Below are positions 51,869-61,836 of a DNA stretch of 64,000 nucleotides, piece by piece. Where the stretch lies: assembly GCA_002438785.1 (NCBI GenBank), contig DJQS01000008.1:124001-188000 (forward strand), written 5' to 3'. The position numbers were made by a program, and so were the translations under genes. The DNA is from Caryophanales bacterium UBA6380. GTDB taxonomy: Bacteria; Bacillota_I; Bacilli_A; RFN20; CAG-826. The notes beneath the pieces were generated by a model. The model saw nothing but the letters and a program-made list of their open reading frames with translations, searched no databases and was not told the DNA's origin. Numbering within the stretch: the stretch's first letter is position 1; every line of letters starts with the position of its first letter.

Positions 51869-53043
51869 GAATAGCAATCTTTACTGACACTTTTACACCT
51901 GAAATTAATGGAGTTGCAACTAGTTGTGCTTCACTATTTAATGTTTTAAAAAAGAATGGACACGATGTTTATTTATTTACTACTGGTAAAGAGACAGTTA
52001 TCGATGAAGATAAACATATTATAAGATTAAAGGGTAAAACTTTGAAAAAATTATATGGTTATCGATTAGTTTTTCCTAAAAATCGAAAGGCAATTTATGA
52101 ATTTAAAAAATTAAATTTTGATATTATTCATGTTAATACTGAATATGGTGTTGGCTTGATTGGTTTTAATATTTCAAAAAAATTTGATATACCACTAGTT
52201 TATACATATCACACGATGTTAGAAAATTATACATATTATATTACACATAATTTGCACTTATTTGATTATTTTGCAAAAAAAATGCTTAGGAAACTTACTA
52301 AAAAGTATTGTAATGATTCAACTGAAATTATTGCTCCAAGTATAGCTACAAAAGATTATTTGATATCTTTGAAAATTAATAAATATATAAATGTCGTTCC
52401 TACTGGTTTTGATTTTACAAGATTTTTAAATACCGATAGAAATTCAAAAAAAATCTTAGAAATTAAAAAAACTTTGCAGATTCCTGATAATTATAAAATA
52501 TTTTTATGTCTTGGAAGAGTTGCTAAAGAAAAAAGTTTTGATTTAATAATTCAATATTTTAATGACTTTTTATTATCACATAATCATATAAAGGCGAAGT
52601 TGTTAATTGTTGGCGATGGACCATATTTAAACGAACTAAAAAAACTTGTCGTAAAAGATAATATTGGTAATGATGTTATTTTTGTAGGTAAGGTAATGCA
52701 AAGTGAAGTTAATTACTATTATGCTTTAAGTGGCATTTATTTAAATGCTTCTATTACTGAAACACAAGGATTAACCTATATGGAAGCAATGGCTTCTAAA
52801 ACATTGCTTTTAACTAGAAGAGCAAATTTTTTAGAGAATGTGATTATTGATTATAAAAACGGTTTTTATTTTGATAATCAAAAAGAATTCAATGAAAAAA
52901 TTGATTTCATACTTTCACTTAATGAAAAACAAAAAGAAATGATATTGAATAATGCTTTAAAAACGATCGATTGCTATAGCGATGATACATTTTATAAAAA
53001 TATTATGATTGCATATAATCGTGCTTTAAAAGATAAATATTAA
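51865..53043 (+). CDS. GT4 glycosyltransferase, diacylglycerol glucosyltransferase type
   Basis: 392 residues, GT-B fold. N-terminal RIAIFTDTFTPEINGVATS and FDIIHVNTEYGVGLIG; acceptor-side VYTYHTMLENYTYY; donor-side LGRVAKEKSFDLIIQ, LLIVGDGPYLNELKK, ITETQGLTYMEAMAS with the EX7E-type Glu pair. It resembles the alpha-monoglucosyl-diacylglycerol synthases of Firmicutes and acholeplasmas, which make membrane glycolipids and lipoteichoic-acid anchors. Paired with the flippase-like gene by a 4-nt overlap. Confidence 0.87.
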   Translation: MRIAIFTDTFTPEINGVATSCASLFNVLKKNGHDVYLFTTGKETVIDEDKHIIRLKGKTLKKLYGYRLVFPKNRKAIYEFKKLNFDIIHVNTEYGVGLIGFNISKKFDIPLVYTYHTMLENYTYYITHNLHLFDYFAKKMLRKLTKKYCNDSTEIIAPSIATKDYLISLKINKYINVVPTGFDFTRFLNTDRNSKKILEIKKTLQIPDNYKIFLCLGRVAKEKSFDLIIQYFNDFLLSHNHIKAKLLIVGDGPYLNELKKLVVKDNIGNDVIFVGKVMQSEVNYYYALSGIYLNASITETQGLTYMEAMASKTLLLTRRANFLENVIIDYKNGFYFDNQKEFNEKIDFILSLNEKQKEMILNNALKTIDCYSDDTFYKNIMIAYNRALKDKY

Positions 53044-53058
53044 AGGAGAAAATGTTTT

Positions 53059-53988
53059 ATGATTAATGAATTTAAAGATGGCGATAATATTTCGCAAGTT
53101 TTCTTAGTTAAAGACGTTACTAAAGGGATCACTGCAAAAGGTTTAAATTATTTAAATGTATCTTTACAAGATCGAACAGGTATAATTGAAGCTAAAAAAT
53201 GGGATACACAACCTATAGATTTAGAAACAATTAAAAAAGGTGCAGTTTTATTAATTGATGGTGAAGTAATCTTATATCGAGACAAACTTCAATTAAAGAT
53301 TATTAATGCTTATAGAGCTAATAAGGAATCTAGTGATTTTAATACGATAGTAATTTCTAGTCCGATACCAGAAGATGAATTAATAAATTCATTTAATTAT
53401 TATAAAAATAGTGTTAAAAATGAAACACTACGTAAAATATTAGATGCAATTTTTGATAAATATTATCAAAAATTTATAGTATATCCTGCAGCAGTTAGAA
53501 ATCATCATGAATTTTATCATGGCTTAATCCATCATAGTGTTTCGATGTGTAAAGTAGCAGAACAAATAACTAAAATTTATCCAAATGCTTCTTATGATTT
53601 ATTAATATCAGGATGCTTATTACATGATATTGGCAAAGTAATTGAATTTAGCGATCCAATTACACCAAGTTACACAAATGAAGGAAACTTGTTGGGTCAT
53701 ATTTCTATTGGAATGAGTATAATAAAAGAGACATGTGATAATTTAAATATAGAAGGTGAAATCCCGATGCTTTTAGAGCATATGATTTTATCACATCATG
53801 GTAAATTAGAATACGGATCACCAATTACTCCTTTAACACGTGAAGCGCTATTATTATCAATGATTGACGATATGGATGCTAAGATGATGGTATTAGATAA
53901 AGCTTATAGAGATGTAGATGAAGGCTCTTATACAGATAGAATATTTGCTTTAGATAATGCTTCATATTATAAAAGACATAAGATGTAA
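53059..53988 (+). CDS. yhaM: 3'-5' exoribonuclease YhaM
   Basis: 309 residues. N-terminal OB-fold (about 1-95; FLVKDVTKGITAKGLNYLNVSLQDRTGIIEAKKWD), then an HD domain: HHEFYHGLIHHSVSM, CLLHDIGKV (H189-D190) and LSHHGKLEYGSP. YhaM trims RNA 3' ends in Firmicutes. RBS AAAGGAG. A terminator follows. Confidence 0.93.
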   Translation: MINEFKDGDNISQVFLVKDVTKGITAKGLNYLNVSLQDRTGIIEAKKWDTQPIDLETIKKGAVLLIDGEVILYRDKLQLKIINAYRANKESSDFNTIVISSPIPEDELINSFNYYKNSVKNETLRKILDAIFDKYYQKFIVYPAAVRNHHEFYHGLIHHSVSMCKVAEQITKIYPNASYDLLISGCLLHDIGKVIEFSDPITPSYTNEGNLLGHISIGMSIIKETCDNLNIEGEIPMLLEHMILSHHGKLEYGSPITPLTREALLLSMIDDMDAKMMVLDKAYRDVDEGSYTDRIFALDNASYYKRHKM

Positions 53989-54014
53989 ATAAATTTTAAT
54001 TTTTTGTAAAAAAC

Positions 54015-54038
54015 GCACATATAAATGTGCATTTTTTT
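54015..54038 (+). terminator. Rho-independent terminator after yhaM
   Basis: GCACAT-ATAA-ATGTGC stem-loop followed by A and seven T. Confidence 0.9.
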
Positions 54039-54073
54039 AATCTTTTAATAAAAAACTCTACTAAATTCGATTA

Positions 54074-54499
54074 TTATTTTAAATCTGTTTTAAATTTTGT
54101 AGCAAGTTCAGGTAAATTTAAATTCTTTAAATCACCCTTCATTGTAATTTGGAAGCCTTCTTTTGCTTCATAGCGAGGTATTACATGAACGTGGAAATGA
54201 TTTACTGACTGACCAGCAGCCTCACCACAATTGGTTAATATATTGACGCCTTTAGCACCTAGGTCTTTAATTGCTACTTGTCCAATTCGTTGAGCTAAAT
54301 CCATTATCTTATGCATTACATCTTTTGGACATGATAAAAAATTATCGTAATGTTTTTTTGGAATAATTAACGTGTGACCATATGTAGCAGGATTAACATC
54401 TAAAAAAGCTAATATTTCATCATCTTCATAAATGATATTAGAAGGTATTAAATGTAATGCTATGCTACAAAAAATACAATTTTTTTGATATTCTTCCAT
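54074..54499 (-). CDS. HIT family protein (HinT-like nucleotide hydrolase)
   Basis: 141 residues. The histidine triad reads HFHVHVIPRY near residue 100, and the N-terminus has the zinc-type CIFCSIA motif and IIYEDDEILAFLDVNPATYGHTLIIPKKH. It hydrolyses purine nucleoside phosphoramidates. RBS AAAGGAG. Transcribed toward yhaM. Confidence 0.94.
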   Translation of the reverse strand: MEEYQKNCIFCSIALHLIPSNIIYEDDEILAFLDVNPATYGHTLIIPKKHYDNFLSCPKDVMHKIMDLAQRIGQVAIKDLGAKGVNILTNCGEAAGQSVNHFHVHVIPRYEAKEGFQITMKGDLKNLNLPELATKFKTDLK

Positions 54500-54518
54500 A
54501 ATTTTCTCCTTTTAAATA

Positions 54519-54541
54519 AAAGGAGCTTACTAAGCTCCTTT
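54519..54541 (-). terminator. Terminator of the minus-strand lipoprotein pair
   Basis: AAAGGAGC / GCTCCTTT stem (11 bp if the TTA/TAA pairs are included) just downstream of the 54552 stop; on the minus strand it is followed by TTTATTT. It separates the lipoprotein pair from the HIT gene. Confidence 0.75.
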
Positions 54542-54551
54542 ATAAAATCAA

Positions 54552-56447
54552 TTAATCTTCATCATCGAATAAATCAGGATAAGTTTCCTTCATATAATCG
54601 AATATTGATTGATCATGATACTTAATATTACATTTTTCTAAGTAATATAAGAAAGCAGTATTTTTATAAGTATCACCGCTAGCTAATGTATAACCAACTT
54701 CACGAGCAATTTCTTCTTTAGTAATTGGATCATATCCACCAGTTTCACTAGTTGCATTTAATGCCATTTTCTTTTGTGATAAAGCAGCTTCGATTTCAAC
54801 GATATAAAATGTAGAACTATCGCCATCTTTAATAACGATATTATCAGTTAAATCATTGGATTGAGAATCGCTTCTTTTTAAGAAATATCTACCATTTTTA
54901 AGTACAACATAATCAGATTTAAATTCGCTTTCATCTTTAGGTTTGACATCAGTGTCAATAGAAACCATGTAATCAAATAAATTAGAAGTGACTGATGATG
55001 GTAAATCGCTAAATCCACTAGAAGTTGTACCCCAAATATTTTTAGTATAATCGGTAACTAAGATATCATTAGTTTTAATGCTTAAACCTTTTTCATAACT
55101 ATAAGCGCCACTATTAGTAAATGAAGACCATTGCTCATTTGAAACGGTATCATTAGCATTTTGATTTAGTTTTGCAAAGTTTTCCATTAAAGCACCATAT
55201 TGAGTGTCTTTGTAATAGTAGTGATTAACACCATCAATATATGAAGTTCCTTTATTAGAATCTAAATTAATTGCTTCATCGTGTGTTGATACTTTTTTAA
55301 ATCTTGCACCATTATATAAAGTTTCTCCTTCTTTAGAACCACTAATTTCTAAAGTTCCATCAGTATCATAAACACCTTTCCATGCATCTGCTAAAATGTC
55401 AAAATTAATTGGTTCATAATTATTAGGATCAGCTTTTTCACCGTTAGCAATATATTTTTCAACAAAATTATTAATCAATCTACGAGCACTATTAACGTTT
55501 GATGTAGTTGTAGAAATAGCAATATAGTTAATTTTTCTAGCTTGTGTTCTACTTAAGGTAGTATATTGATTATCATAAACATATTGTTCAATTAATAAAT
55601 TATTTAAAATATCAGGCATAATGCTTCTATTAATATAATCTACATAAAGATTTAAATGTAATACTGGAACACCAGTAGTATTATCTGTACCGATAATAGT
55701 ATTTAAATCCTCAGTAGTAATACTAGAATCAATTAATATTTTATTAGTAAAGATAGTTCCTTCAGGAATTTGATAGCCGGAGTCAGTCTTTACTAATTCG
55801 TTTTCATATTTTTTATCATAAATATTAATTTTAGTTGAAGCATCTTTTAAATCATCATCAAACCCTTTAATAGTAGAAGATTCGAATTTTGCTCTAGCAA
55901 ATTTATATTCATAAAAATAATTGTTGGTTTTATAAGAATCACTATTTGCTTCATTATAAATTTTTGTAACGATATTTTTATAAATTAAATTTTTAATAGT
56001 ACTAACTCTTGCTTTAATAGTATCAGTTAAAGTAGTGGTTTCATCAGAAGTTTTATATTTTCCACTAGTAGTATCTTTATCGTGATATATTTCATGTTTT
56101 TTAACAAAAGCTAATTTACCTGCATCATCGACATCATTACCATCATTAGTTTTATCGTATCCAACTAAAATGATTCCGTTGCCTTCATCATTAAGTTTGA
56201 AATCACCGATATAATTTTTAGCATATTGAGTTAATAAAGCATCTCTAACGTCACTAGCAGTAGTACTTGAATCATGTAATTTTTCATAAATATAAGTTAA
56301 ATCATCTTCAGTAAAAACACCTTCTCCATTAGAAATAGTTATCTTATTTTTATCCAAATTAGGATAAATCTCATCACTACCACAACTAGCCAAACCTAAT
56401 GTAGTAAGAGTAGCTAATGCTAATGCGAATATTCTTTTATTTTGCAT
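54552..56447 (-). CDS. Lipoprotein of unknown function, partner of the PrsA-like protein
   Basis: 631 residues. Lipobox LASC (C22). Early residues GEGVFTEDDLTYIYEKLHDSSTTASDVRDALLTQYAKNYIG resemble the N-terminal helical part of SurA/PrsA-type chaperones, and it shares this start pattern with its partner (NDLLINYFEENSSSTSDVYNIVYEAMLKKYF), so the two are paralogues. I see no parvulin (PpiC) motif. The C-terminus is acidic. It overlaps the upstream gene by 11 nt. A folding helper outside the membrane is a reasonable guess. Confidence 0.75.
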   Translation of the reverse strand: MQNKRIFALALATLTTLGLASCGSDEIYPNLDKNKITISNGEGVFTEDDLTYIYEKLHDSSTTASDVRDALLTQYAKNYIGDFKLNDEGNGIILVGYDKTNDGNDVDDAGKLAFVKKHEIYHDKDTTSGKYKTSDETTTLTDTIKARVSTIKNLIYKNIVTKIYNEANSDSYKTNNYFYEYKFARAKFESSTIKGFDDDLKDASTKINIYDKKYENELVKTDSGYQIPEGTIFTNKILIDSSITTEDLNTIIGTDNTTGVPVLHLNLYVDYINRSIMPDILNNLLIEQYVYDNQYTTLSRTQARKINYIAISTTTSNVNSARRLINNFVEKYIANGEKADPNNYEPINFDILADAWKGVYDTDGTLEISGSKEGETLYNGARFKKVSTHDEAINLDSNKGTSYIDGVNHYYYKDTQYGALMENFAKLNQNANDTVSNEQWSSFTNSGAYSYEKGLSIKTNDILVTDYTKNIWGTTSSGFSDLPSSVTSNLFDYMVSIDTDVKPKDESEFKSDYVVLKNGRYFLKRSDSQSNDLTDNIVIKDGDSSTFYIVEIEAALSQKKMALNATSETGGYDPITKEEIAREVGYTLASGDTYKNTAFLYYLEKCNIKYHDQSIFDYMKETYPDLFDDED

Positions 56448-58344
56448 AATAACAAACTCCTCCTATTTCATAACCATCTCCACTACTAAATCCAACAGCA
56501 CAAGTTTCTGGAATTAATTTAGTAGCTCTTTGAGCTTCTTGGTTCTCTAAATATTCAATATATTCTTCCCAAGTATCTTCACTAATTGTATAACTTGAAG
56601 CGTTCTTTTCAATTTGTTGATAGACATATTTATTGATTTTTTCAGTCCAATTTACTTCCTTATCACCATATTTTACAACGATATTAGAAGTGCCAAGATC
56701 GCTAGTTTGTAATAACCATTCATAAACTCTTTCATCATAAGTCGAATCAAAATCTTTAATGACTGTTTTTAAACTTTCAGCTCTTGATTTATAAGTATTA
56801 TAGTCACTTATAGTATTATTGATATAAGTATTAAGAGGTTGACCATTACTATCTAAAGGGAAGTTAGTATTAATAGATCCATCAGTTAGATATGGTGTAT
56901 CAGCAGCATAATATTGTTCTAAAGAAACACCATCTTTTTCTTTTTCTAAGCCATCACGTTCAATGACAATGAAATGAATTCCTTGATAATCACTAGTTCC
57001 AGCTCTAACAACAATGATTGGATTTCCTTTTTCATCACATAAAACATTCTTTTTTGTTCCGTTTTTAAATGTAATTTCTTTAAATCCTTTTAATGAATCA
57101 TCATTAATTGCTGAACCATTAGTCCATTTACCATTTTGATCTAAGTCACTATAATAAGTATTTCCATCATTACCAGTTTTTCCCTCTGATTTAAGAGTTT
57201 CAGCATTTTTAATATCAGAAGATTCTTTTACAATAAATGAAATATTATGATTATTAAAATACTTATTAAATAAGATATTACGAGGATAGTAACTTGCATT
57301 GCCTTCATTAACTTGAGTATTATCAGGTTTTAATGTAGTTCCTCTATATTTATAAAGATCAGTTACAGCTTGATAAGGAATAAAATTAACGCCAAGTTTT
57401 TCAAAATAAGAAGTGGTATCTTCATTCATATTGAATGGATCATTACTAATAGCTTCTTTAACTTGAGTATTATTATTAAATAAAGAATCATAAATATAAA
57501 TTCCAAGTTTAAATTCATTAACAAAACTTGTAGCAATATCCATAATACCTAAATTACCATAACTTGTTTTTGAAGAGTCATCAGAGTTATCTTCAGCAAC
57601 AGTACCAAATTTAATTCCACCATGAGCTAAAGTTTCAACGACATTATAAATTTGTTCAGCATCATCAGAACTAATTTCACCATTATAAATAGTATTACTA
57701 GCAGCATCAACTTTAACTAAAATATGAGAAACGTGGTAAGGAAGTCTTTTTTCAAGATAGCCATTATTGCCACTAAATATATTGAATTCTTCTTGTAATT
57801 TATAATCTTCAGTATCAGAAGTGTATTTACTTTTCCAATTCCAATCTTTAAATTCATCGTAGAAAACATCACTCAATTTAGTTTTCATTGCACTAACAAG
57901 ATACTTGTTATAAAGAACTTTTTCAGTTCTTCTTTCTTCTTTGTAGTCACTTAATTCACTATCTAGGATTTTTTCCCACTCATCTTTGTATTTAGTTTTA
58001 TTTGAATCAGCGTTATCTTGAGCTTCATCTTTCTTTTTTTGAACATCGTCTTTTGCTTTACGTTCAAGCTCTGTCAAGGTTGTTTTGTTTGCTTCTTTAT
58101 CAAAATATTTCTTTAGCATTGCTTCATAAACAATGTTATAAACATCGCTAGTAGATGAAGAATTTTCTTCAAAATAATTGATGAGAAGATCGTTAGTAGT
58201 ATAATTTACTTTTGTTCCATCACTTGTTGTATATTCGAGTAAAGAACCATCTTTTTTGGTTGCCTTTACACTATTACAAGCAGTCATAGAAGTAATTGAA
58301 ACTAAGCCAACTAACATTGATAATGCTTTTTTGCATTTATTCAT
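56437..58344 (-). CDS. PrsA-like lipoprotein with parvulin-type (PpiC) domain
   Basis: 635 residues. Lipobox MTAC (C23). A helical, Lys/Glu-rich N-domain (about 60-165) precedes a PpiC-like domain at about 203-281: YHVSHILVKVDA, then DDAEQIYNVVETLAHGGIKFGTVAEDNSDDSS, then YGNLGIMD. This matches the HILVK, FxxxAxxxSxD and GxLG elements of parvulin prolyl isomerases. It is about twice the length of Bacillus PrsA. It likely helps fold exported proteins, useful in a strain with many lipoproteins. Gene symbol withheld because orthology is uncertain. Confidence 0.78.
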   Translation of the reverse strand: MNKCKKALSMLVGLVSITSMTACNSVKATKKDGSLLEYTTSDGTKVNYTTNDLLINYFEENSSSTSDVYNIVYEAMLKKYFDKEANKTTLTELERKAKDDVQKKKDEAQDNADSNKTKYKDEWEKILDSELSDYKEERRTEKVLYNKYLVSAMKTKLSDVFYDEFKDWNWKSKYTSDTEDYKLQEEFNIFSGNNGYLEKRLPYHVSHILVKVDAASNTIYNGEISSDDAEQIYNVVETLAHGGIKFGTVAEDNSDDSSKTSYGNLGIMDIATSFVNEFKLGIYIYDSLFNNNTQVKEAISNDPFNMNEDTTSYFEKLGVNFIPYQAVTDLYKYRGTTLKPDNTQVNEGNASYYPRNILFNKYFNNHNISFIVKESSDIKNAETLKSEGKTGNDGNTYYSDLDQNGKWTNGSAINDDSLKGFKEITFKNGTKKNVLCDEKGNPIIVVRAGTSDYQGIHFIVIERDGLEKEKDGVSLEQYYAADTPYLTDGSINTNFPLDSNGQPLNTYINNTISDYNTYKSRAESLKTVIKDFDSTYDERVYEWLLQTSDLGTSNIVVKYGDKEVNWTEKINKYVYQQIEKNASSYTISEDTWEEYIEYLENQEAQRATKLIPETCAVGFSSGDGYEIGGVCYYAK

Positions 58345-58392
58345 CTCATTTTTCCTCCTAAAAATATAACTACCTTTAAAATAGCTTTTTTT

Positions 58393-58421
58393 ATTTTATA
58401 CTTATAGTATAAATATCTCAA
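58393..58421 (-). promoter_or_regulatory. Promoter of the PrsA-like pair, with an inverted repeat in the spacer
   Basis: On the minus strand TTGAGA (58421-58416), 17 bp, TAAAAT (58398-58393). The spacer carries TTTATACT and AGTATAAA (58395-58413), a perfect 8-bp inverted repeat with a 3-bp centre, a possible operator. Confidence 0.6.
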
Positions 58422-58449
58422 TAGCTTTTTATTTTTTTTATCATATAAG

Positions 58450-58478
58450 TTGTATTTTACTAAAATAAGCAATAATAT
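58450..58478 (+). promoter_or_regulatory. Possible suf operon promoter
   Basis: TTGTAT (58450-58455), 17 bp, TAATAT (58473-58478), about 65 bp before sufC. The -10 matches four of six consensus bases. Confidence 0.4.
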
Positions 58479-58544
58479 TTTAAAAGGTCGAATATTTATC
58501 AAAATATTTTTTGATATAAAATGACGATGTTTGGGGATGTTTTT

Positions 58545-59381
58545 ATGGGAAAATTAATAATTAAAGACTTACATGTAAGCATTGAAGATAAAGAGATTTT
58601 AAAAGGTGTAAATTTAGAAATTAATGATCACGAAATGGTTGCTTTATTAGGTCCTAATGGTCATGGAAAATCTACTTTACTTGCTGCGATTATGGGCAAT
58701 CCTAGATATAAAGTTACTGGTGGATCAATTACTTATAATGGTGAAGATGTATTGAAAATGAGTGTTGATGAAAGGAGTAAAAAAGGACTATTTTTAGCCT
58801 TTCAAAATCCTTGTGAAATTCCTGGAGTAATAGGAGCAGACTTTTATAAAAGTGCTTTAAATGCTCATCTTGATAAAAAAATAAGTTTATATAAATTTTA
58901 TAAATCTTTAGAAGATGCCTGCAAAGAAGTTCATATTCCTTTTGAAATGGTCAATAGAATTCTAAATGAGGGATTTAGTGGTGGAGAAAAAAAGCGTAAT
59001 GAAATTCTTCAAATGATTTTATTAAATCCTAGCTTTGCGATGCTAGATGAAATTGATAGTGGATTAGACGTCGATGCTATAAATATTGTAAGTGAATGCA
59101 TAAAAAAACAATTTAATGAAAGAAATACTAGTTTTTTAGTAATTTCTCATTATGCAAGACTTTTTGATTTGATTCATCCTACTAAGTGTTATGTAATGAT
59201 TAACGGTCGAATTGTTACTAGTGGGGATAGTTCATTAATTAGAAAAATTGACACTTATGGTTATGAGTGGATTAAGACAGAATTAGGAATCAATATTGAA
59301 AAAGAAGAAAGTCAACCAATGAATAAAGTTACTATTGGTGCTTGTGCAACAAAAGAAGCGATTAAGTATGATAATAAATAG
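58545..59381 (+). CDS. sufC: Fe-S cluster assembly ATPase SufC
   Basis: About 278 residues from the ATG at 58545 (MGKLIIKDLHV), preceded by GGGGATG; an upstream in-frame ATG at 58521 lacks an RBS. Walker A is GPNGHGKST (36-44), signature FSGGEKKRNEI, Walker B FAMLDEIDSGLD, and ISHYARLF carries the H-loop. It powers the SufBCD scaffold. The last 25 residues extend beyond the usual end and overlap sufD. Confidence 0.95.
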   Translation: MGKLIIKDLHVSIEDKEILKGVNLEINDHEMVALLGPNGHGKSTLLAAIMGNPRYKVTGGSITYNGEDVLKMSVDERSKKGLFLAFQNPCEIPGVIGADFYKSALNAHLDKKISLYKFYKSLEDACKEVHIPFEMVNRILNEGFSGGEKKRNEILQMILLNPSFAMLDEIDSGLDVDAINIVSECIKKQFNERNTSFLVISHYARLFDLIHPTKCYVMINGRIVTSGDSSLIRKIDTYGYEWIKTELGINIEKEESQPMNKVTIGACATKEAIKYDNK

Positions 59382-60171
59382 TTCTGATATTTTAAAATTA
59401 AATAATTCATTAATATTTAATGGTAATGAAAAGATTCAATTATCTATAGATGATTCAATAAAAGATATAGATATTGATATTAAAAGTAATAGCAAGGTTG
59501 AGATCTTATTACTTGATTTTAAAAGTACAAACATTAATTTTTTTATTCAAAATGATTCAACATTAATTTTAAAAATTATTAATAATAACATTAAAAAAAC
59601 TCTTAATTTAAAAGCAAATCTTTGCAGAAACTCTATATTTAATACGTTTTTAGCTGATTTAGTGGATGGAGATATTGAGATTAATAGTAATGTTATTTTA
59701 TATGATGATTTTAGTTCGAGTGAATTTAAATTTTCAACATTAGCTAAAAATAAGAATAATAAAAGATATAATATTTCATTTTCACACATCGGCAAAAATA
59801 CTCATTCTATTTTAAGTGGATTTGGTGTATCTCAAAATGAAGCTTTAATTAAATGCGTAGGTGTTTCTCATATTGAAAAGGGCTCAATAAAGTCAAATGC
59901 TAAGCAAAGTGTAAAAGTCATTTTATTTGATAAAGAAAGTAAAGCTATTGCTTCTCCTACATTAAAGATTGACTGCGATGATATTAAAGCAAGTCATGGT
60001 TGTGCAATTGGTGCTTTAAATGAGGAACATTTATTTTATTTATTAAGTAGAGGCATTGATTTAACTGAAGCTAGAAAATTAATAACAACTGGTTATTTAA
60101 TGCCGATTGCTAATTATTTTGAAGACGAACTTAAACAAAAGATTGTTAATGAAATAAATGGGAGTTTATAA
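59368..60171 (+). CDS. sufD: Fe-S cluster assembly protein SufD, short form
   Basis: About 267 residues from the ATG at 59368, which overlaps sufC by 14 nt; the start is not certain. The beta-helix core and the C-terminus are present (SHIGKNTHSILSG, ASPTLKIDCDDIKASHGCAIGALNEEHLFYLLSRGIDLTEARKLITTGY), with the conserved His in KASHGCA. The N-terminal helical region found in the typical 430-residue SufD is missing, so this is a compact version. It pairs with SufB. Confidence 0.88.
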   Translation: MIINSSDILKLNNSLIFNGNEKIQLSIDDSIKDIDIDIKSNSKVEILLLDFKSTNINFFIQNDSTLILKIINNNIKKTLNLKANLCRNSIFNTFLADLVDGDIEINSNVILYDDFSSSEFKFSTLAKNKNNKRYNISFSHIGKNTHSILSGFGVSQNEALIKCVGVSHIEKGSIKSNAKQSVKVILFDKESKAIASPTLKIDCDDIKASHGCAIGALNEEHLFYLLSRGIDLTEARKLITTGYLMPIANYFEDELKQKIVNEINGSL

Positions 60172-60173
60172 CT

Positions 60174-61403
60174 ATGTTTGATGTTTATAAAATTAGAAAA
60201 GATTTTCCGATGCTAGATAATAAAATGCAACAAGGACACCCTTTAATTTATTTTGATAATGCGGCAACCACATTTAAACCTTATTCTGTTATTAAGGCAT
60301 GTGATGAATATTACATAAATGAAACTGCTAATTCTCATCGTGGAGATTATGATTTAGCATTTAAAGTTGATAAAAAAGTAGATGAAGTTAGAGAAAAAGT
60401 AGCAAAGTTTATTAATGCTAATAAAGAAGAAGTTGTTTTTACAAGTGGAACTTCAATGTCAATTAATCAAATTGCTTTTGGCTATGGAATGAAACATATA
60501 AAAGAAGATGATGAAATATTATTAACTGAAGCTGAACACGCTAGTAATGTTTTACCTTGGTTTAAAGTTAAAGAAATGACTCATTGTAAAATCAATTATA
60601 TTCCCTTAAATAAAGAAGGTAGATTGACAGTCGAATCAATTAAAAAATCTATTACAAAAAATACAAAAATTGTAGCCATTGCACAAGTTACAAATGTTCT
60701 AGCTTTTGTTGCAGATATTAAGGAAATAGCAAAAGTTGTGCATGAACATGGGGCTATTTTAGTTGTTGATGGAGCACAGAGTGTCCCTCATATGAAAATC
60801 GATGTTAAAGATTTAGATTGCGATTTTCTTTCATTCAGTGGTCATAAAATGTGTGGCCCTACAGGAATTGGCATTTTATATGGGAAATATGATTTGCTTA
60901 AGATTACAGATCCTTTTATGAGTGGTGGAGGAAATAATGCACGATTCGATATGTGTGGTGATGTTACTTTCTTACAACCTCCTGCTAAATTTGAAGCTGG
61001 AACAATGAATCTTGATGGGATTTATGGCTTAGGTGCTGCTATTGATTATTTAAATAATTTAGGGATGCAAAATATTGAAAAATATGAAAAAGATTTACGT
61101 CATTATGCTATAGAAAAATTAAAAACTTTGCCAAACCTTATTATTTATAATGAAAATGCTGAAGGATCAATTATAACTATAAATGTTAAAGATGTCTTTG
61201 CTCAAGACGAGGCTAGCTATTTAAATAGCAAAGGTATTTGCGTTAGAAGTGGTGAACATTGTGCTAAGATCCTTCATGAATTTTTACATACTGTTGCAAC
61301 TGTTCGTATTAGTTTTTATTTTTATAACACTAAAGAAGAAGTTGATTATTTATATGAAGTCTTAAAGACTGGAGGAGATTTCTTAGATGCCTATTTCGCT
61401 TAG
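60174..61403 (+). CDS. sufS: Cysteine desulfurase SufS
   Basis: 409 residues, class II desulfurase. YFDNAATTFKP at the start, the PLP lysine in SFSGHKMCGPTG, TEAEHASNVLPW, and the active Cys in GICVRSGEHCAK. It supplies sulfur to SufU. It overlaps sufU by 17 nt, so translation is coupled. Confidence 0.95.
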   Translation: MFDVYKIRKDFPMLDNKMQQGHPLIYFDNAATTFKPYSVIKACDEYYINETANSHRGDYDLAFKVDKKVDEVREKVAKFINANKEEVVFTSGTSMSINQIAFGYGMKHIKEDDEILLTEAEHASNVLPWFKVKEMTHCKINYIPLNKEGRLTVESIKKSITKNTKIVAIAQVTNVLAFVADIKEIAKVVHEHGAILVVDGAQSVPHMKIDVKDLDCDFLSFSGHKMCGPTGIGILYGKYDLLKITDPFMSGGGNNARFDMCGDVTFLQPPAKFEAGTMNLDGIYGLGAAIDYLNNLGMQNIEKYEKDLRHYAIEKLKTLPNLIIYNENAEGSIITINVKDVFAQDEASYLNSKGICVRSGEHCAKILHEFLHTVATVRISFYFYNTKEEVDYLYEVLKTGGDFLDAYFA

Positions 61404-61836
61404 TCCAATTATGATGAGAGAAATTATTATGGATCATTATAGTAATCCTAATAACAAAGTAACTCCAAATGATAAACAAGAATATAAATCTATTAGAATG
61501 GATTCTACTAGTTGTATTGATGATATAACTATTTATTTAAAAGAAAAAGATCATGTTATAGAGGATGTTAAGTTTGATGGTGTTGCTTGCACTATTTGTA
61601 CTTCTTCAACTGACATTATGTGTGATTTAGTTAAAGGCAAGAATTTTACTGACGCTAATAAAATTATTGATGAATATTTTAATATGATTTATGAAAAACC
61701 ATATAATGAAGAAGTCTTAGATGAAGCAGTAGTTTTTAAAAATACTTATAAACAAGCTGCTAGAATTAAGTGCGCAACATTAGGTTGGAATGGTCTTAAA
61801 GAGTTAATGAAAGAGGATAATAAAAATGACAAATAA
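61387..61836 (+). CDS. sufU: Sulfur-transfer protein SufU
   Basis: 149 residues. The three zinc/sulfur Cys regions are DSTSCIDD, GVACTICTSS and RIKCATLGWNGL. SufU accepts persulfide from SufS in Gram-positive Suf systems. The sequence around the first Cys is CIDD rather than the common CGD. RBS GGAGGAG lies within the end of sufS. Confidence 0.92.
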   Translation: MPISLSPIMMREIIMDHYSNPNNKVTPNDKQEYKSIRMDSTSCIDDITIYLKEKDHVIEDVKFDGVACTICTSSTDIMCDLVKGKNFTDANKIIDEYFNMIYEKPYNEEVLDEAVVFKNTYKQAARIKCATLGWNGLKELMKEDNKNDK

